Shown one piece after another: positions 1 through 5,216 of a stretch of 5,444 nt of DNA; within the stretch, counting starts at the first letter, position 1; each line of letters starts with the position of its first letter. Under the pieces are notes generated by a model. The model saw nothing but the letters and a program-made list of their open reading frames with translations. It ran no database searches and was not told where the DNA came from. A program made the translations under genes and the position numbers. The stretch comes from Pseudomonadota bacterium (GTDB lineage Bacteria > Pseudomonadota > Alphaproteobacteria > Rhizobiales > Rhizobiaceae), in the NCBI GenBank assembly GCA_023433855.1, contig JAEYTV010000432.1, forward strand, positions 1 through 5,444, given 5' to 3'.

Positions 1-584
1 TCGAGGACCTGCGCCGGGCGGCTGACACGGTCATCGTCATCCCGAACCAGAACCTGTTTCGTATTGCCGACGCGAAGACGACGTTTGCCGAAGCCTTCAT
101 GACGGCCGATCGGGTGCTTTATTCGGGCGTTGGCTGCATCACCGACCTCATCGTCAAGGAAGGCCTCATCAATCTCGACTTCGCGGACGTCAAATCGGTG
201 ATGAAGGACATGGGTCGAGCCATGATGGGCACCGGAGAGGCCTCGGGCGACCATCGCGCCTTGACAGCCGCGGAAGCCGCGATCGCCAACCCGCTGCTCG
301 ACGAAATCTCGATGAAGGGTGCAAAGGGCGTGCTGATTTCCATCTCGGGAGGCTCGGACATGACGCTGTTCGAGGTGGACGAGGCGGCAAGCCGCATCCG
401 TGACGAGGTGATGGATGATGCTGACATCGTGGTCGGGGCGATCTTCGATCGCAACCTCGACGGCAAATTCCGCGTCTCGGTTGTCGCGACCGGCCTCGAT
501 GGTGGCGACAGTGCTGTCGCGACCGGAAGCGCGGGAGCTGCGGCGAGTGCCCAGGGCCAAGGCGCTGCCCGGACGCTGCAATAG
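1..584 (+). CDS. ftsZ2: FtsZ2-type tubulin-like GTPase, 3' part (5' end outside window)
   Basis: The reading frame is open from base 3, so the gene starts before the window and the first ATG inside it (99) is internal. The visible 193 residues cover the end of the GTPase domain and the C-terminal domain of FtsZ, the GTP-dependent polymer of the division ring. Recognisable blocks are [13 protein letters not shown] at the start, the T7 synergy loop NLDFAD at 171-188 with its catalytic acidic residues present, [15 protein letters not shown] and the late RVSVVATGL strand. The protein ends only about 25 residues after that strand. It therefore lacks the long linker and conserved tail peptide that bind FtsA and other membrane partners. 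This is the known form of the second, shorter FtsZ of rhizobia, which is accessory to the full-length essential copy. The last residues are a Gly/Ala/Ser-rich tail of low complexity. Family is very sure; the FtsZ2 label rests on the short C-terminus. Confidence 0.93.
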   Translation, partial: EDLRRAADTVIVIPNQNLFRIADAKTTFAEAFMTADRVLYSGVGCITDLIVKEGLINLDFADVKSVMKDMGRAMMGTGEASGDHRALTAAEAAIANPLLDEISMKGAKGVLISISGGSDMTLFEVDEAASRIRDEVMDDADIVVGAIFDRNLDGKFRVSVVATGLDGGDSAVATGSAGAAASAQGQGAARTLQ

Positions 585-590
585 CAGCGT
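573..590 (+). other. Stem-loop overlapping the ftsZ2 stop codon
   Basis: A perfect 7-bp inverted repeat (ACGCTGC, loop AATA, GCAGCGT) spans the last codons and the TAG stop of ftsZ2. Only two T follow, so it is not a standard intrinsic terminator. It could protect the 3' end of the mRNA or be a chance product of the GC-rich tail. Confidence 0.4.
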
Positions 591-846
591 TACGGGCCCT
601 CAACACGCCAGCCTCGCGTCATTGCAAAGCAGCGGAGGACCTCCGAATGATGCGGCATTATGGGGCAAGAGCCACAAACCGTCGAACCGCGGGTTCGGCG
701 GTTGCTTGCTTCAGAGGCTTCGAGAAACCGTCCGACCGCCGCTGAACTGCCATCATGCGATGATGCTGCATTGAGGCATATTACGGAGGAAATGCGACTA
801 CATTCGGCGCCTACAATGCAGTTGCAGATATACGAAGACACAAAAG
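585..846. other. Intergenic stretch with several inverted repeats, no convincing gene
   Basis: This lies between the end of ftsZ2 and the 3' end of the convergent GNAT gene. I see no protein with recognisable motifs in either direction. It holds three inverted repeats: 633-645 (CGGAGG-A-CCTCCG), 677-703 (12-bp stem, loop GCG) and 751-765 (CATCAT-GCG-ATGATG). It also has two imperfect direct repeats: 647-659 against 760-772 (12 of 13 bases identical), and about 676-688 against 725-737. One or more of the stems probably marks the transcript end of ftsZ2, since the flanking genes converge here. Confidence 0.6.
677..703 (+). terminator. Strong stem-loop, possible transcript end of ftsZ2
   Basis: Bases 677-688 pair with 692-703 around a GCG loop, giving 12 pairs including one T-G wobble (682 with 698). 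That wobble pairs as U-G only in + strand RNA; the minus-strand transcript would have an A-C mismatch there. So the structure favours a + transcript, such as one coming from ftsZ2 about 90 bases upstream. No T tract follows (GCTTGCTTC), so it may be a Rho-assisted or processing signal rather than a classical terminator. Confidence 0.4.
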
Positions 847-1665
847 TCAGGACTCGGATAGAGCATAACCGACCACATTCATTCTGGGTTGAAAACCGAG
901 CTTTTTATAAACCGGAAAGCCAAGCTGGCTCGCGTGCAAAAACGCGCGTTTAAGAGCGGAGTTGGCATGCGCATCAGCAAGAGCCCTGTAATTCGTGGTA
1001 TAGCTATAGCCCCGCCCGCGGAACTGCTCTCTGGTGCAAACGAGGCCAACATAAAGGGCATCGCCGTTTTCTATCACCGTTGAAACCGAGACCGGTTCCT
1101 CGTCCAGATAAGTAACATACGCAAAGGCATCTTGCCGCCAGAATGCCTTGTCGACGAACTCTTCTCTGCAGATAGAAAAGTCCGTACTGAATACTTCGGC
1201 TATGACGGTCGCAAAATCATGCGCGCCCTGCCTGTCCAGCACACGGACAACGTCTATTCCTGTGGTGGATACGCCGGCAGCGGGCTGCAGTTCGCTGAGT
1301 TCCATGCCGACCAGCGGAAGCTTCCTCACGAAGCCGCACTGAACCATGGTCGTCTCGAAATCGAAACCACTTATCGCTTCAGGGCATAGATACAGCAGGC
1401 CCGCATGCACTTTTGCCCGCATGTAGCTTCTTGCCCGTTCCAAATATGACATCAGCTTTTCATGATCTCGGACTGGTTCATCCAACATCAGCCCGTTCCA
1501 TAGCGTAAAGCTGCTGTCGGCCCAGAACTTGGCCAACCCGTCGTCTCGCGTTGTGTCCGCATTGGCGCATGTTGAAGCATAGATGCTCATCGCGGACGCC
1601 CACTGGTTCATGCCATCCCGAACCTGATCTGTGTTCGCCATCTGATCTGTGTTTGCTGTAGTCAT
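847..1665 (-). CDS. GNAT-family N-acetyltransferase
   Basis: This encodes a 272-residue predicted cytosolic enzyme that would transfer an acetyl group from acetyl-CoA to an amine; the substrate is unknown. The C-terminal half (about residues 135-265) is a GNAT fold. It has a beta strand GLVCTREQF running into the acetyl-CoA pyrophosphate loop RGRGYS (216-221), where the last Gly/Ala of the usual R-x-x-G-x-G/A pattern is Ser. Near the end comes HASQLGFPVYKKLGF (244-258), the typical motif B ending in Y-x-K-x-G-F. Residues 20-125 look like a degenerate first GNAT-like half, as in other proteins of about 270 residues. The start at 1665 has AGGA seven bases upstream on its strand; Met9 and Met19 are alternatives, and the first 18 codons include a short duplication. 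By eye the gene is less GC-rich than ftsZ2. An IS scar lies directly upstream, which suggests horizontal acquisition. Confidence 0.85.
   Translation of the reverse strand: MTTANTDQMANTDQVRDGMNQWASAMSIYASTCANADTTRDDGLAKFWADSSFTLWNGLMLDEPVRDHEKLMSYLERARSYMRAKVHAGLLYLCPEAISGFDFETTMVQCGFVRKLPLVGMELSELQPAAGVSTTGIDVVRVLDRQGAHDFATVIAEVFSTDFSICREEFVDKAFWRQDAFAYVTYLDEEPVSVSTVIENGDALYVGLVCTREQFRGRGYSYTTNYRALADAHANSALKRAFLHASQLGFPVYKKLGFQPRMNVVGYALSES
1624..1659 (-). repeat. 18-bp tandem duplication in the start region of the GNAT gene
   Basis: Two adjacent 18-base units (1624-1641 and 1642-1659) differ at three positions and keep the reading frame. They encode the repeated residues ANTDQ in the N-terminus of the acetyltransferase. 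The second in-frame ATG (1641) arises at the junction. This looks like a slippage duplication of the 5' end and makes the true start uncertain. Confidence 0.75.
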
Positions 1666-1714
1666 GTTTGTTCCTGACAGCCCGTTGCGGCTTGATCCTT
1701 GGAAGAAGTGACGT

Positions 1715-1741
1715 GAGACCTCCCGTGTTCAGGAGAGTCTC
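1715..1741. other. Imperfect inverted repeat upstream of the GNAT gene
   Basis: GAGACCTCC (1715-1723) can pair with GGAGAGTCTC (1732-1741), leaving one bulged base and an eight-base loop. It sits between the IS remnant and the GNAT start, 50 bases upstream on the gene's strand. It has no T tract. It may be an operator, a leader hairpin or nothing. Confidence 0.3.
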
Positions 1742-1749
1742 GGGTTTTG

Positions 1750-2025
1750 ATAAAGTTCGCACCGGTGCGGTGATGCCTACACGCAGCTTCGCCTTGACCC
1801 GTCGCTTGGGAACCTTACGGAGCTGACGGTCAGCCGGCGTTCTCCTCCCAAGCTGGCGAAGACGCTTCATCTCCGACAGCATCAGGCCCGCATACGGCTT
1901 GCGCAACTTGTAGAACGTTGCATCTGAAATTCGAGCCTTGCGGCAAACCTCGCCAATGGCGTCACATCCTCCGCGTGCTTCAACACAAATGCTATCTGCG
2001 CTTCCCAAAACGTCGAGGCCTTGAT
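1750..2025 (-). pseudogene. Broken IS3-family transposase, orfA start joined to orfB middle
   Basis: The usual OrfA opening M-K-A-S is present as codons from 2025 but with ATC in place of ATG, behind an intact AGGAGA site. KAST..EAQ.AFVLKHAED reads in one frame to about 1960. A one-base loss then moves the homology into another frame, which gives EVCRKARISDATFYK (1951-1907), the helix-turn-helix of OrfA, followed by GLMLSEMKRLRQL (1888-1850), the start of its leucine zipper. After about 20 bases it jumps to PKRRVKAKLR (1810-1781) and APVR, which in intact elements belongs to OrfB just before the DDE integrase core. So the end of OrfA and the first part of OrfB are missing, and the catalytic domain is absent. 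It cannot encode an active transposase. The family is known for -1 frameshifting between orfA and orfB, but that does not explain these lesions. Confidence 0.72.
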
Positions 2026-2098
2026 CGAATTCTCCTCTTCCCCTCAGTGATCACGAGCGGAAAATGCCAGCTCCTGATGGCGTGGCTTAACCGGGGCA
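1750..2098 (-). mobile_element. Remnant of an IS3-family (IS407-group-like) insertion sequence
   Basis: Reading on the minus strand, a TG-starting end at about 2098 (TGCCCCGGTTAAGCC, similar in style to IS407-group termini) leads into a 70-base leader. A good ribosome site AGGAGA follows, then the transposase remnant. I could not find a matching terminal repeat or target duplication at the other side, so the distal end was probably lost by deletion. The 1750 boundary is simply where recognisable transposase sequence stops. The terminus call is from memory of the family and is tentative; the transposase homology is firmer. Confidence 0.6.
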
Positions 2099-2188
2099 TG
2101 TCGCGATCTTGTGGCAACTGCTCCATATTTCGAAATGATGTGAAGAAGGCGAGGAGACGGGTTCGCGTTGCCCATGTTGGGAGGAGCG

Positions 2189-2275
2189 ATGGCCGATGCC
2201 GAACCTGTTACACTTGTTGATCGTCCCGATGGCGCACCCGTGGCGGTGGTTAAGGGTGTGTTTATACTTTCGTGA
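2189..2275 (+). CDS. Very short ORF with a strong ribosome site, or 5' stump of a lost gene
   Basis: ATG at 2189 follows GGGAGGAG (2179-2186) very closely. It opens a 28-codon frame beginning MADAEPVTLVDRPDG and ending VVKGVFILS before TGA. The peptide has ordinary protein character (acidic start, then hydrophobic beta-like stretches) rather than random GC-rich composition, which suggests the first codons of a larger gene whose remainder was replaced. I do not recognise the family. The SD-to-ATG gap is only about two to five bases, so translation is uncertain. Confidence 0.25.
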   Translation: MADAEPVTLVDRPDGAPVAVVKGVFILS

Positions 2276-2396
2276 AAATGAGAGGAACTTGCCGGCGAGG
2301 AGTCCCGAGGGCGTAGCGGGGAGGCTCGGTCGTCGTGCAGTGAGTGATGTGAGTTCGCCTGCCTCGTCGGTCGCAGGCTCAGTATGGAGTAAACGC
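2276..2396 (+). promoter_or_regulatory. Leader of the outer-membrane protein gene with a stem-loop before the ribosome site
   Basis: There is no coding evidence here, although the frame is open. The strongest structure is GCCTGC (2357-2362) pairing with GCAGGC (2373-2378) over a ten-base loop, ending seven bases before the GGAG ribosome site at 2386-2389. A weaker pair CCGAG/CTCGG lies at 2305-2329. A TATACT hexamer just upstream (2263-2268) could be a -10 box, but I see no good -35. Porin leaders often carry regulatory structure (small-RNA targets), so this could affect translation. That is inference. Confidence 0.35.
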
Positions 2397-3050
2397 ATGA
2401 CCATGAACGTGAAGCCTTTCGCCCTCGCGATGATTGCCGCATTCGCCACCACCCCTGTTGTTGCAACTGGCGCGCTGGCGGCGGACCTGACGAGCTATTC
2501 CGAGCCGCCCTCCTACGAAGAGCCGGCTGCGACGAACTCGGGCTGGGGCGGTGCCTATGTCGGGGCCGATCTTGGGATGTCATCGCGAAAGCTCAGCCCG
2601 TTCGACGGCGACAAGGGCCTGGTGGTCGGCGCTCATGCTGGCTACAACGTGGATCTTGATTCCGGCGTCGTCGGCGGGGAGATTGAAGCCTCGCATCTCG
2701 GCAACGTGAAGACCCGTGTGCCGGGCGGAAATATTCGCGAACAGGGCAGGGTAGCCGCCAAGGCGAAGGCCGGCATCGGCGTCAACCAGAACCAGACCCT
2801 GGTATATGGTACAGCCGGCGTGGCTCTCACCAGCTTCGACGACCGCGGTGGAACCGACGGTCCCGATGGCTGGAAGCCGGGCTGGCTCGTGGGAGCGGGC
2901 GTCGAGCACAAGCTTTCCGACAACGTTTCGGCGCGCTTTGAGTACAATTACGCGCGCACGAACGATGTACGCAGCACAACTGCTGGAGCGACGTCAAGGA
3001 CCGACATCCGCGACCATGTTCTCAAGGCCGGGGTGAACTACCACTTCTGA
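2397..3050 (+). CDS. Outer-membrane beta-barrel protein (Omp25/Omp31-like)
   Basis: This encodes a 217-residue exported protein predicted to form a small, probably eight-stranded barrel in the outer membrane. The N-terminus is a clean signal peptide: Lys6, a hydrophobic stretch 7-24, and cleavage ALA|AD after residue 28. After a Pro/Glu-rich linker (about 32-48) comes GWGGAYVGADLG, the typical first strand of the rhizobial/Brucella Omp25-Omp31 and RopB group. Alternating strands follow, such as GLVVGAHAGYN, GVVGGEIEAS, LVYGTAGVALT and SARFEYNYA. The last strand HVLKAGVNYHF ends in Phe, the signal for BAM-dependent insertion. The start at 2397 is chosen because GGAG lies seven bases before it and the signal peptide begins there; the open frame upstream to 2196 lacks these. 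ATG 2403 is a possible alternative. A strong terminator follows, so it is probably monocistronic. The function is likely structural or membrane stability; no enzymatic role is suggested. Confidence 0.88.
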   Translation: MTMNVKPFALAMIAAFATTPVVATGALAADLTSYSEPPSYEEPAATNSGWGGAYVGADLGMSSRKLSPFDGDKGLVVGAHAGYNVDLDSGVVGGEIEASHLGNVKTRVPGGNIREQGRVAAKAKAGIGVNQNQTLVYGTAGVALTSFDDRGGTDGPDGWKPGWLVGAGVEHKLSDNVSARFEYNYARTNDVRSTTAGATSRTDIRDHVLKAGVNYHF

Positions 3051-3102
3051 TTAGAACATCCGGAGCAGGCTCTACCTCAAACCTGTCCTGTCGATCGATT
3101 TG

Positions 3103-3140
3103 CAACACCGCGTATCGCAGCATACGCGGTGTTGTTTCGT
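3103..3140 (+). terminator. Intrinsic terminator of the outer-membrane protein gene
   Basis: There is a perfect 13-bp stem (3103-3115 with 3122-3134) around a six-base loop, followed by TTTCGTT. It lies 53 bases after the omp stop. It is the best-formed terminator in the window and separates omp from the genes downstream. Confidence 0.85.
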
Positions 3141-3239
3141 TCATGCCACCCGCTTCATCCAGCGTGTGATCTCGTGGCGGTGACCTGTGGCTCGATCTGT
3201 GCTATCTTGCCACCGCTGCACGTCGCCGGGAGAGTTCCG

Positions 3240-3782
3240 TTGAGAGGAAGACGTAGTCCCGCACCATTGTCATATGCGATCCTTGTGGTCGGCGGGCTGC
3301 TTGCGGGGAGCGCCGCAGTCGTGTCGGTCTCGCCGCCAGGCGTCGCGAATGCCGCCGAGCCCGTTGTTGTTGCGGTGGCCGATTTCGGGTTCCAGGACAC
3401 CTCTGGAGAAGTCAGGGACCAAACGGCTGAACATGCAGGCCGCCTGAAGGCGCTGACGGCCGCCGTCAGGCAAGGTCTCTCCAGCCGCGCAGGGCTGACC
3501 CTCGTTTCCATGGACTGCGGCAAAGGCGAGTGCTCGGCCCAGACGGAGGGTGTGGACCTGCTCTCGGTCCTCGCGAAGACGGCCGGCGCACGCTATCTCC
3601 TGCTGGGCGAGGTCCGCAAGATGAGTACACTGGTCGGTGGCGTGAAGTTCGCCGTCCTGGACCTTGCCAGCAACAGGCCGGTCTGCGACCGGTTCCTCAG
3701 CTACCGTGGTGACACCGACGAGGCCTGGCGCCGCGCTGCAGTTTTTGCGGCACAGGTTATCGACAGGAACTGTCTTCCCTGA
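3240..3782 (+). CDS. Exported DUF2380-family protein of unknown function
   Basis: This encodes a 180-residue protein using a TTG start. The upstream ATG at 3129 lies inside the preceding terminator stem and gives no signal peptide. TTG 3240 has GGGAGAG (3228-3234) five bases before it and opens directly into a signal sequence: RGRR, a hydrophobic segment about 10-30, and cleavage ANA|AE after residue 38. The mature part begins with a VVVAVADFGFQDTSGEVRDQ block, then AEHAGRL, an AGARYLLLGEVRKMSTLV strand-turn, and SYRGDTDEAWRRA near the end. Together these match the DUF2380 family as I remember it. The fold recalls periplasmic proteins that compute 'VAVxDF' alpha/beta domains. Three cysteines (in DCGKGEC and VCD) and one near the end could form disulfides in the periplasm. 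The role is unknown. It may be cotranscribed with the DUF378 gene 131 bases downstream. Confidence 0.8.
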   Translation: MRGRRSPAPLSYAILVVGGLLAGSAAVVSVSPPGVANAAEPVVVAVADFGFQDTSGEVRDQTAEHAGRLKALTAAVRQGLSSRAGLTLVSMDCGKGECSAQTEGVDLLSVLAKTAGARYLLLGEVRKMSTLVGGVKFAVLDLASNRPVCDRFLSYRGDTDEAWRRAAVFAAQVIDRNCLP

Positions 3783-3812
3783 AGCCCGTGGATCACTACT
3801 GCCCGTCGTCTC

Positions 3813-3837
3813 GCCACGGCCATGGAGACCGCGTGGC
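3813..3837 (+). other. Inverted repeat between the DUF2380 and DUF378 genes
   Basis: GCCACG (3813-3818) and CGTGGC (3832-3837) are a perfect 6-bp pair with a 13-base loop, 30 bases after the DUF2380 stop. No T tract follows. Weak evidence for a transcript-end structure. Confidence 0.25.
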
Positions 3838-3913
3838 ATATCACGTGTGCACCGGCGTCTGGAACTTCGAGCGCCGACAACCAGTTGGTGCCCACGTCCG
3901 GAAGGTCAAACCA

Positions 3914-4171
3914 ATGCAGGCACTCAACCTGATCACGCTGCTGCTGACCATCATCATCGGCGGACTGAACTGGTTGCTGGTCGGCATCGCCGGGTTCGAT
4001 CCCGTCGATACCATCTTTGGCGGCCAGGGCAGGGCACTGGGGACGATCGTCTGAGTTCTCGTCGTCCTTTCGGCGTTGAGGCAGTTGATGCCCTTTGCCA
4101 AGGCGATGTCGTTAGGAGAGGCTGCGGCGGAAGCGACCATGATGCGTCCATCACCGCCGTCGCACGAATGA
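3914..4171 (+). pseudogene. DUF378 small membrane protein interrupted by in-frame TGA
   Basis: ATG 3914 is preceded by GGAAGG eight bases upstream. It starts MQALNLITLLLTIIIGGLNW, which is the first helix and the GGLNW-x-LVG signature of DUF378, followed by FDPVDTIFGG. After 46 codons the frame hits TGA (4052-4054) at GTIV-stop. The same frame then continues as VLVVLSALRQLMPFAKAMS, which is the second helix and tail expected of the family, for 38 more codons to TGA at 4169-4171. The full product would be about 85 residues with two membrane helices. The stop falls where the family usually has an aromatic residue (IVYVLVGL-type). ALRQL has Arg where I would expect Trp or Tyr, a second possible lesion. 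The 46-residue product has only one helix and is probably non-functional. No selenocysteine element is evident. Confidence 0.72.
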
Positions 4172-4225
4172 CTGCCGAAGGCGGCAGCCAGTATCGGCCG
4201 CTGTGGCGGTTGGGAGAGGATGCAG

Positions 4226-4561
4226 ATGCGCTTCGTACCGACATTGGTCCACGCGATTGCCGACTACGTGGTCGGCGTTGGGATGGTTGTCCTCGCCTGG
4301 TTCGGCGGTGCTTCGGGGGCAGGGTTCTACGCCTTCCTGATCCTCGGTGTGATTGCCGTCTGTTATTCGCTGGTCACGGATTACGAACTCGGCTGGAGAC
4401 CCTATCTGAGCATGCCCGGACATCTCGCCGTCGATGCCGGCTTTGCGGTGATCATGCTGCTGCTGCCGCTCCTGGTCACGCTTCCGACCCTGCTTGCCTT
4501 TGCGAGTGTGGCGATCGGTTTGATGGCTGCGATACTGGTGGCGACGACCAGGATGACCTGA
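4226..4561 (+). CDS. Four-helix inner-membrane protein related to the SPW-repeat family
   Basis: This encodes a 111-residue protein with helices at about 10-28, 33-50, 66-85 and 88-106. It shows internal two-fold symmetry: VPTLVHAIADYVVG at the start of helix 1 is echoed by SMPGHLAVDAGFAV at the start of helix 3, each with an H-x3-D pair. LILGVIAVCYSLVTDYELG joins the halves, and the T-D-Y-E motif is typical of these proteins. The Ser-Pro-Trp that names the SPW family is missing in both halves (LAWFGG and LLLPLL stand there), so the assignment is at superfamily level. ATG 4226 is chosen over 4220 because GGGAGAGG (4212-4219) is six bases from it but abuts the other. It lies 54 bases after the broken DUF378 gene, another small membrane protein, and is probably in the same transcript. 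Function unknown. Confidence 0.72.
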   Translation: MRFVPTLVHAIADYVVGVGMVVLAWFGGASGAGFYAFLILGVIAVCYSLVTDYELGWRPYLSMPGHLAVDAGFAVIMLLLPLLVTLPTLLAFASVAIGLMAAILVATTRMT

Positions 4562-4667
4562 ACGGCGCTGGGCCTGAACCACAAGGCGCCGCGCCGGGGA
4601 AGGTTGTCTGGGCGGCTGTTGCGTCGTAACTTGCCGATATGTTCTTTCGTTCGCACATCAAGGTGGC

Positions 4668-5144
4668 ATGATGGTCTGGGCCGTTGCCGCCTCTACCGCA
4701 GTTCTGGTTCTGGTATTTGCCCTAAACCGACGTCTTTCCTATCTCCTTTTCGGCATCGTCCTTATCACCGGCGTCACCCTGTGGGTCGTCACCGAGAGGG
4801 ACAGGCGGCAAAGCACCGCGCAACGAGAAGCCCTGTTTGCAAGGGCGACCTCCGATGCGGGTGCCTGTCCGGATCCCGACCTGCCGCTGCTGGTGGAATT
4901 CAGGAATGGCGGCGAGCGTATGGTCGAGCAGATTTCCTTCGAGCTCACCGCTCGCAAGAAAGGACAGTCTTCAGTCGCCTACCGCGCCTTTCTGCGTGAC
5001 GACAAGATCGTCGGACCGGGCGAGACATCGGTGACCTGCTACGGTCTTCTGCCGCACGGGTTCACCAATCCCCGGCCGGTATCCGTCAACCTCGAAGATT
5101 ATGACTGGACGGTGGATATTTCGCTGGTGAGCTTCGGGCACTGA
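4668..5144 (+). CDS. Unrecognised two-helix envelope protein
   Basis: This encodes a 158-residue protein I cannot assign to a family. Two hydrophobic helices, about residues 3-19 and 24-42, are separated by NRR. A charged helical linker (ERDRRQSTAQREALFARA) follows, then a soluble domain from about 66. That domain has alternating beta-like segments (LPLLVEFRNGGE, VEQISFELTARKKG, VAYRAFLRDDKIVGPGE, VSVNLEDYDWTVDISLV) consistent with a beta-sandwich. It contains just two cysteines (67 and 124) that could pair if the domain faces the periplasm. AAGGTGG lies just upstream. ATG 4671 has the better spacing, so the product may be one residue shorter. Codon use and GC look native. It lies 106 bases after the previous gene and converges on the SCO1 remnant. 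The real-gene call rests on length, ribosome site and protein-like architecture. Confidence 0.72.
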   Translation: MMVWAVAASTAVLVLVFALNRRLSYLLFGIVLITGVTLWVVTERDRRQSTAQREALFARATSDAGACPDPDLPLLVEFRNGGERMVEQISFELTARKKGQSSVAYRAFLRDDKIVGPGETSVTCYGLLPHGFTNPRPVSVNLEDYDWTVDISLVSFGH

Positions 5145-5175
5145 AGGCGGATCATAAACCAGTGGCGATCGCCTT
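5144..5175. other. Inverted repeat at the end of the envelope-protein gene
   Basis: AAGGCGgATC (5144-5153) pairs with GATCGCCTT (5167-5175), nine pairs with one bulged G and a 13-base loop. It begins in the stop codon of the + gene. The right arm contains the ten-base palindrome GGCGATCGCC (5164-5173). No T tract follows on either strand. Confidence 0.35.
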
Positions 5176-5192
5176 GATCCAGTCCTGAGAGC

Positions 5193-5216
5193 AACGCTAC
5201 GCTTCAAAGCAGCGTT
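5193..5216. other. Stem-loop between the convergent genes
   Basis: AACGCT (5193-5198) pairs with AGCGTT (5211-5216), and GCT/AGC can add pairs inside. It overlaps the stop codon of the minus-strand SCO1 remnant. It sits where two convergent transcripts end and could serve both as a weak terminator, though T tracts are poor. Confidence 0.3.

Noticed and set aside
683..697. GGTTCG-like motif resembling a tRNA T-arm
   Set aside because: It is half of a simple hairpin; there is no acceptor, D or anticodon arm around it.
647..745. 32-codon ORF with GGAGG eight bases before its ATG, downstream of ftsZ2
   Set aside because: The SD lies inside an inverted repeat, the product is Arg-rich with no protein-like pattern, and the frame runs through the strong 677-703 hairpin.
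792..953. 53-codon + strand ORF behind GGAGGA
   Set aside because: The spacing to ATG is only one base, most of the frame is antisense to the conserved C-terminus of the GNAT gene, and no motif is recognisable.
1478..2008. 176-residue minus-strand ORF as an intact gene
   Set aside because: Its first half is an out-of-frame transposase remnant and its last part overlaps the GNAT gene in another frame, so it is not a real gene.
2196..2396. N-terminal extension of the outer-membrane protein to ATG 2196
   Set aside because: It would bury the signal peptide 67 residues inside the protein; no ribosome site precedes 2196 at useful spacing, and the extension has no conserved character.
4052..4054. 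Selenocysteine or programmed readthrough at the DUF378 TGA
   Set aside because: No SECIS-like hairpin is evident just downstream, and the family has no known selenoprotein form; nonsense mutation is simpler.
3664..4629. 321-codon + strand ORF covering the DUF378 and SPW-like genes
   Set aside because: The translation is Arg-, His- and Gly-rich without motifs, while the other frames in this stretch carry recognisable membrane families with ribosome sites; it is a shadow frame.
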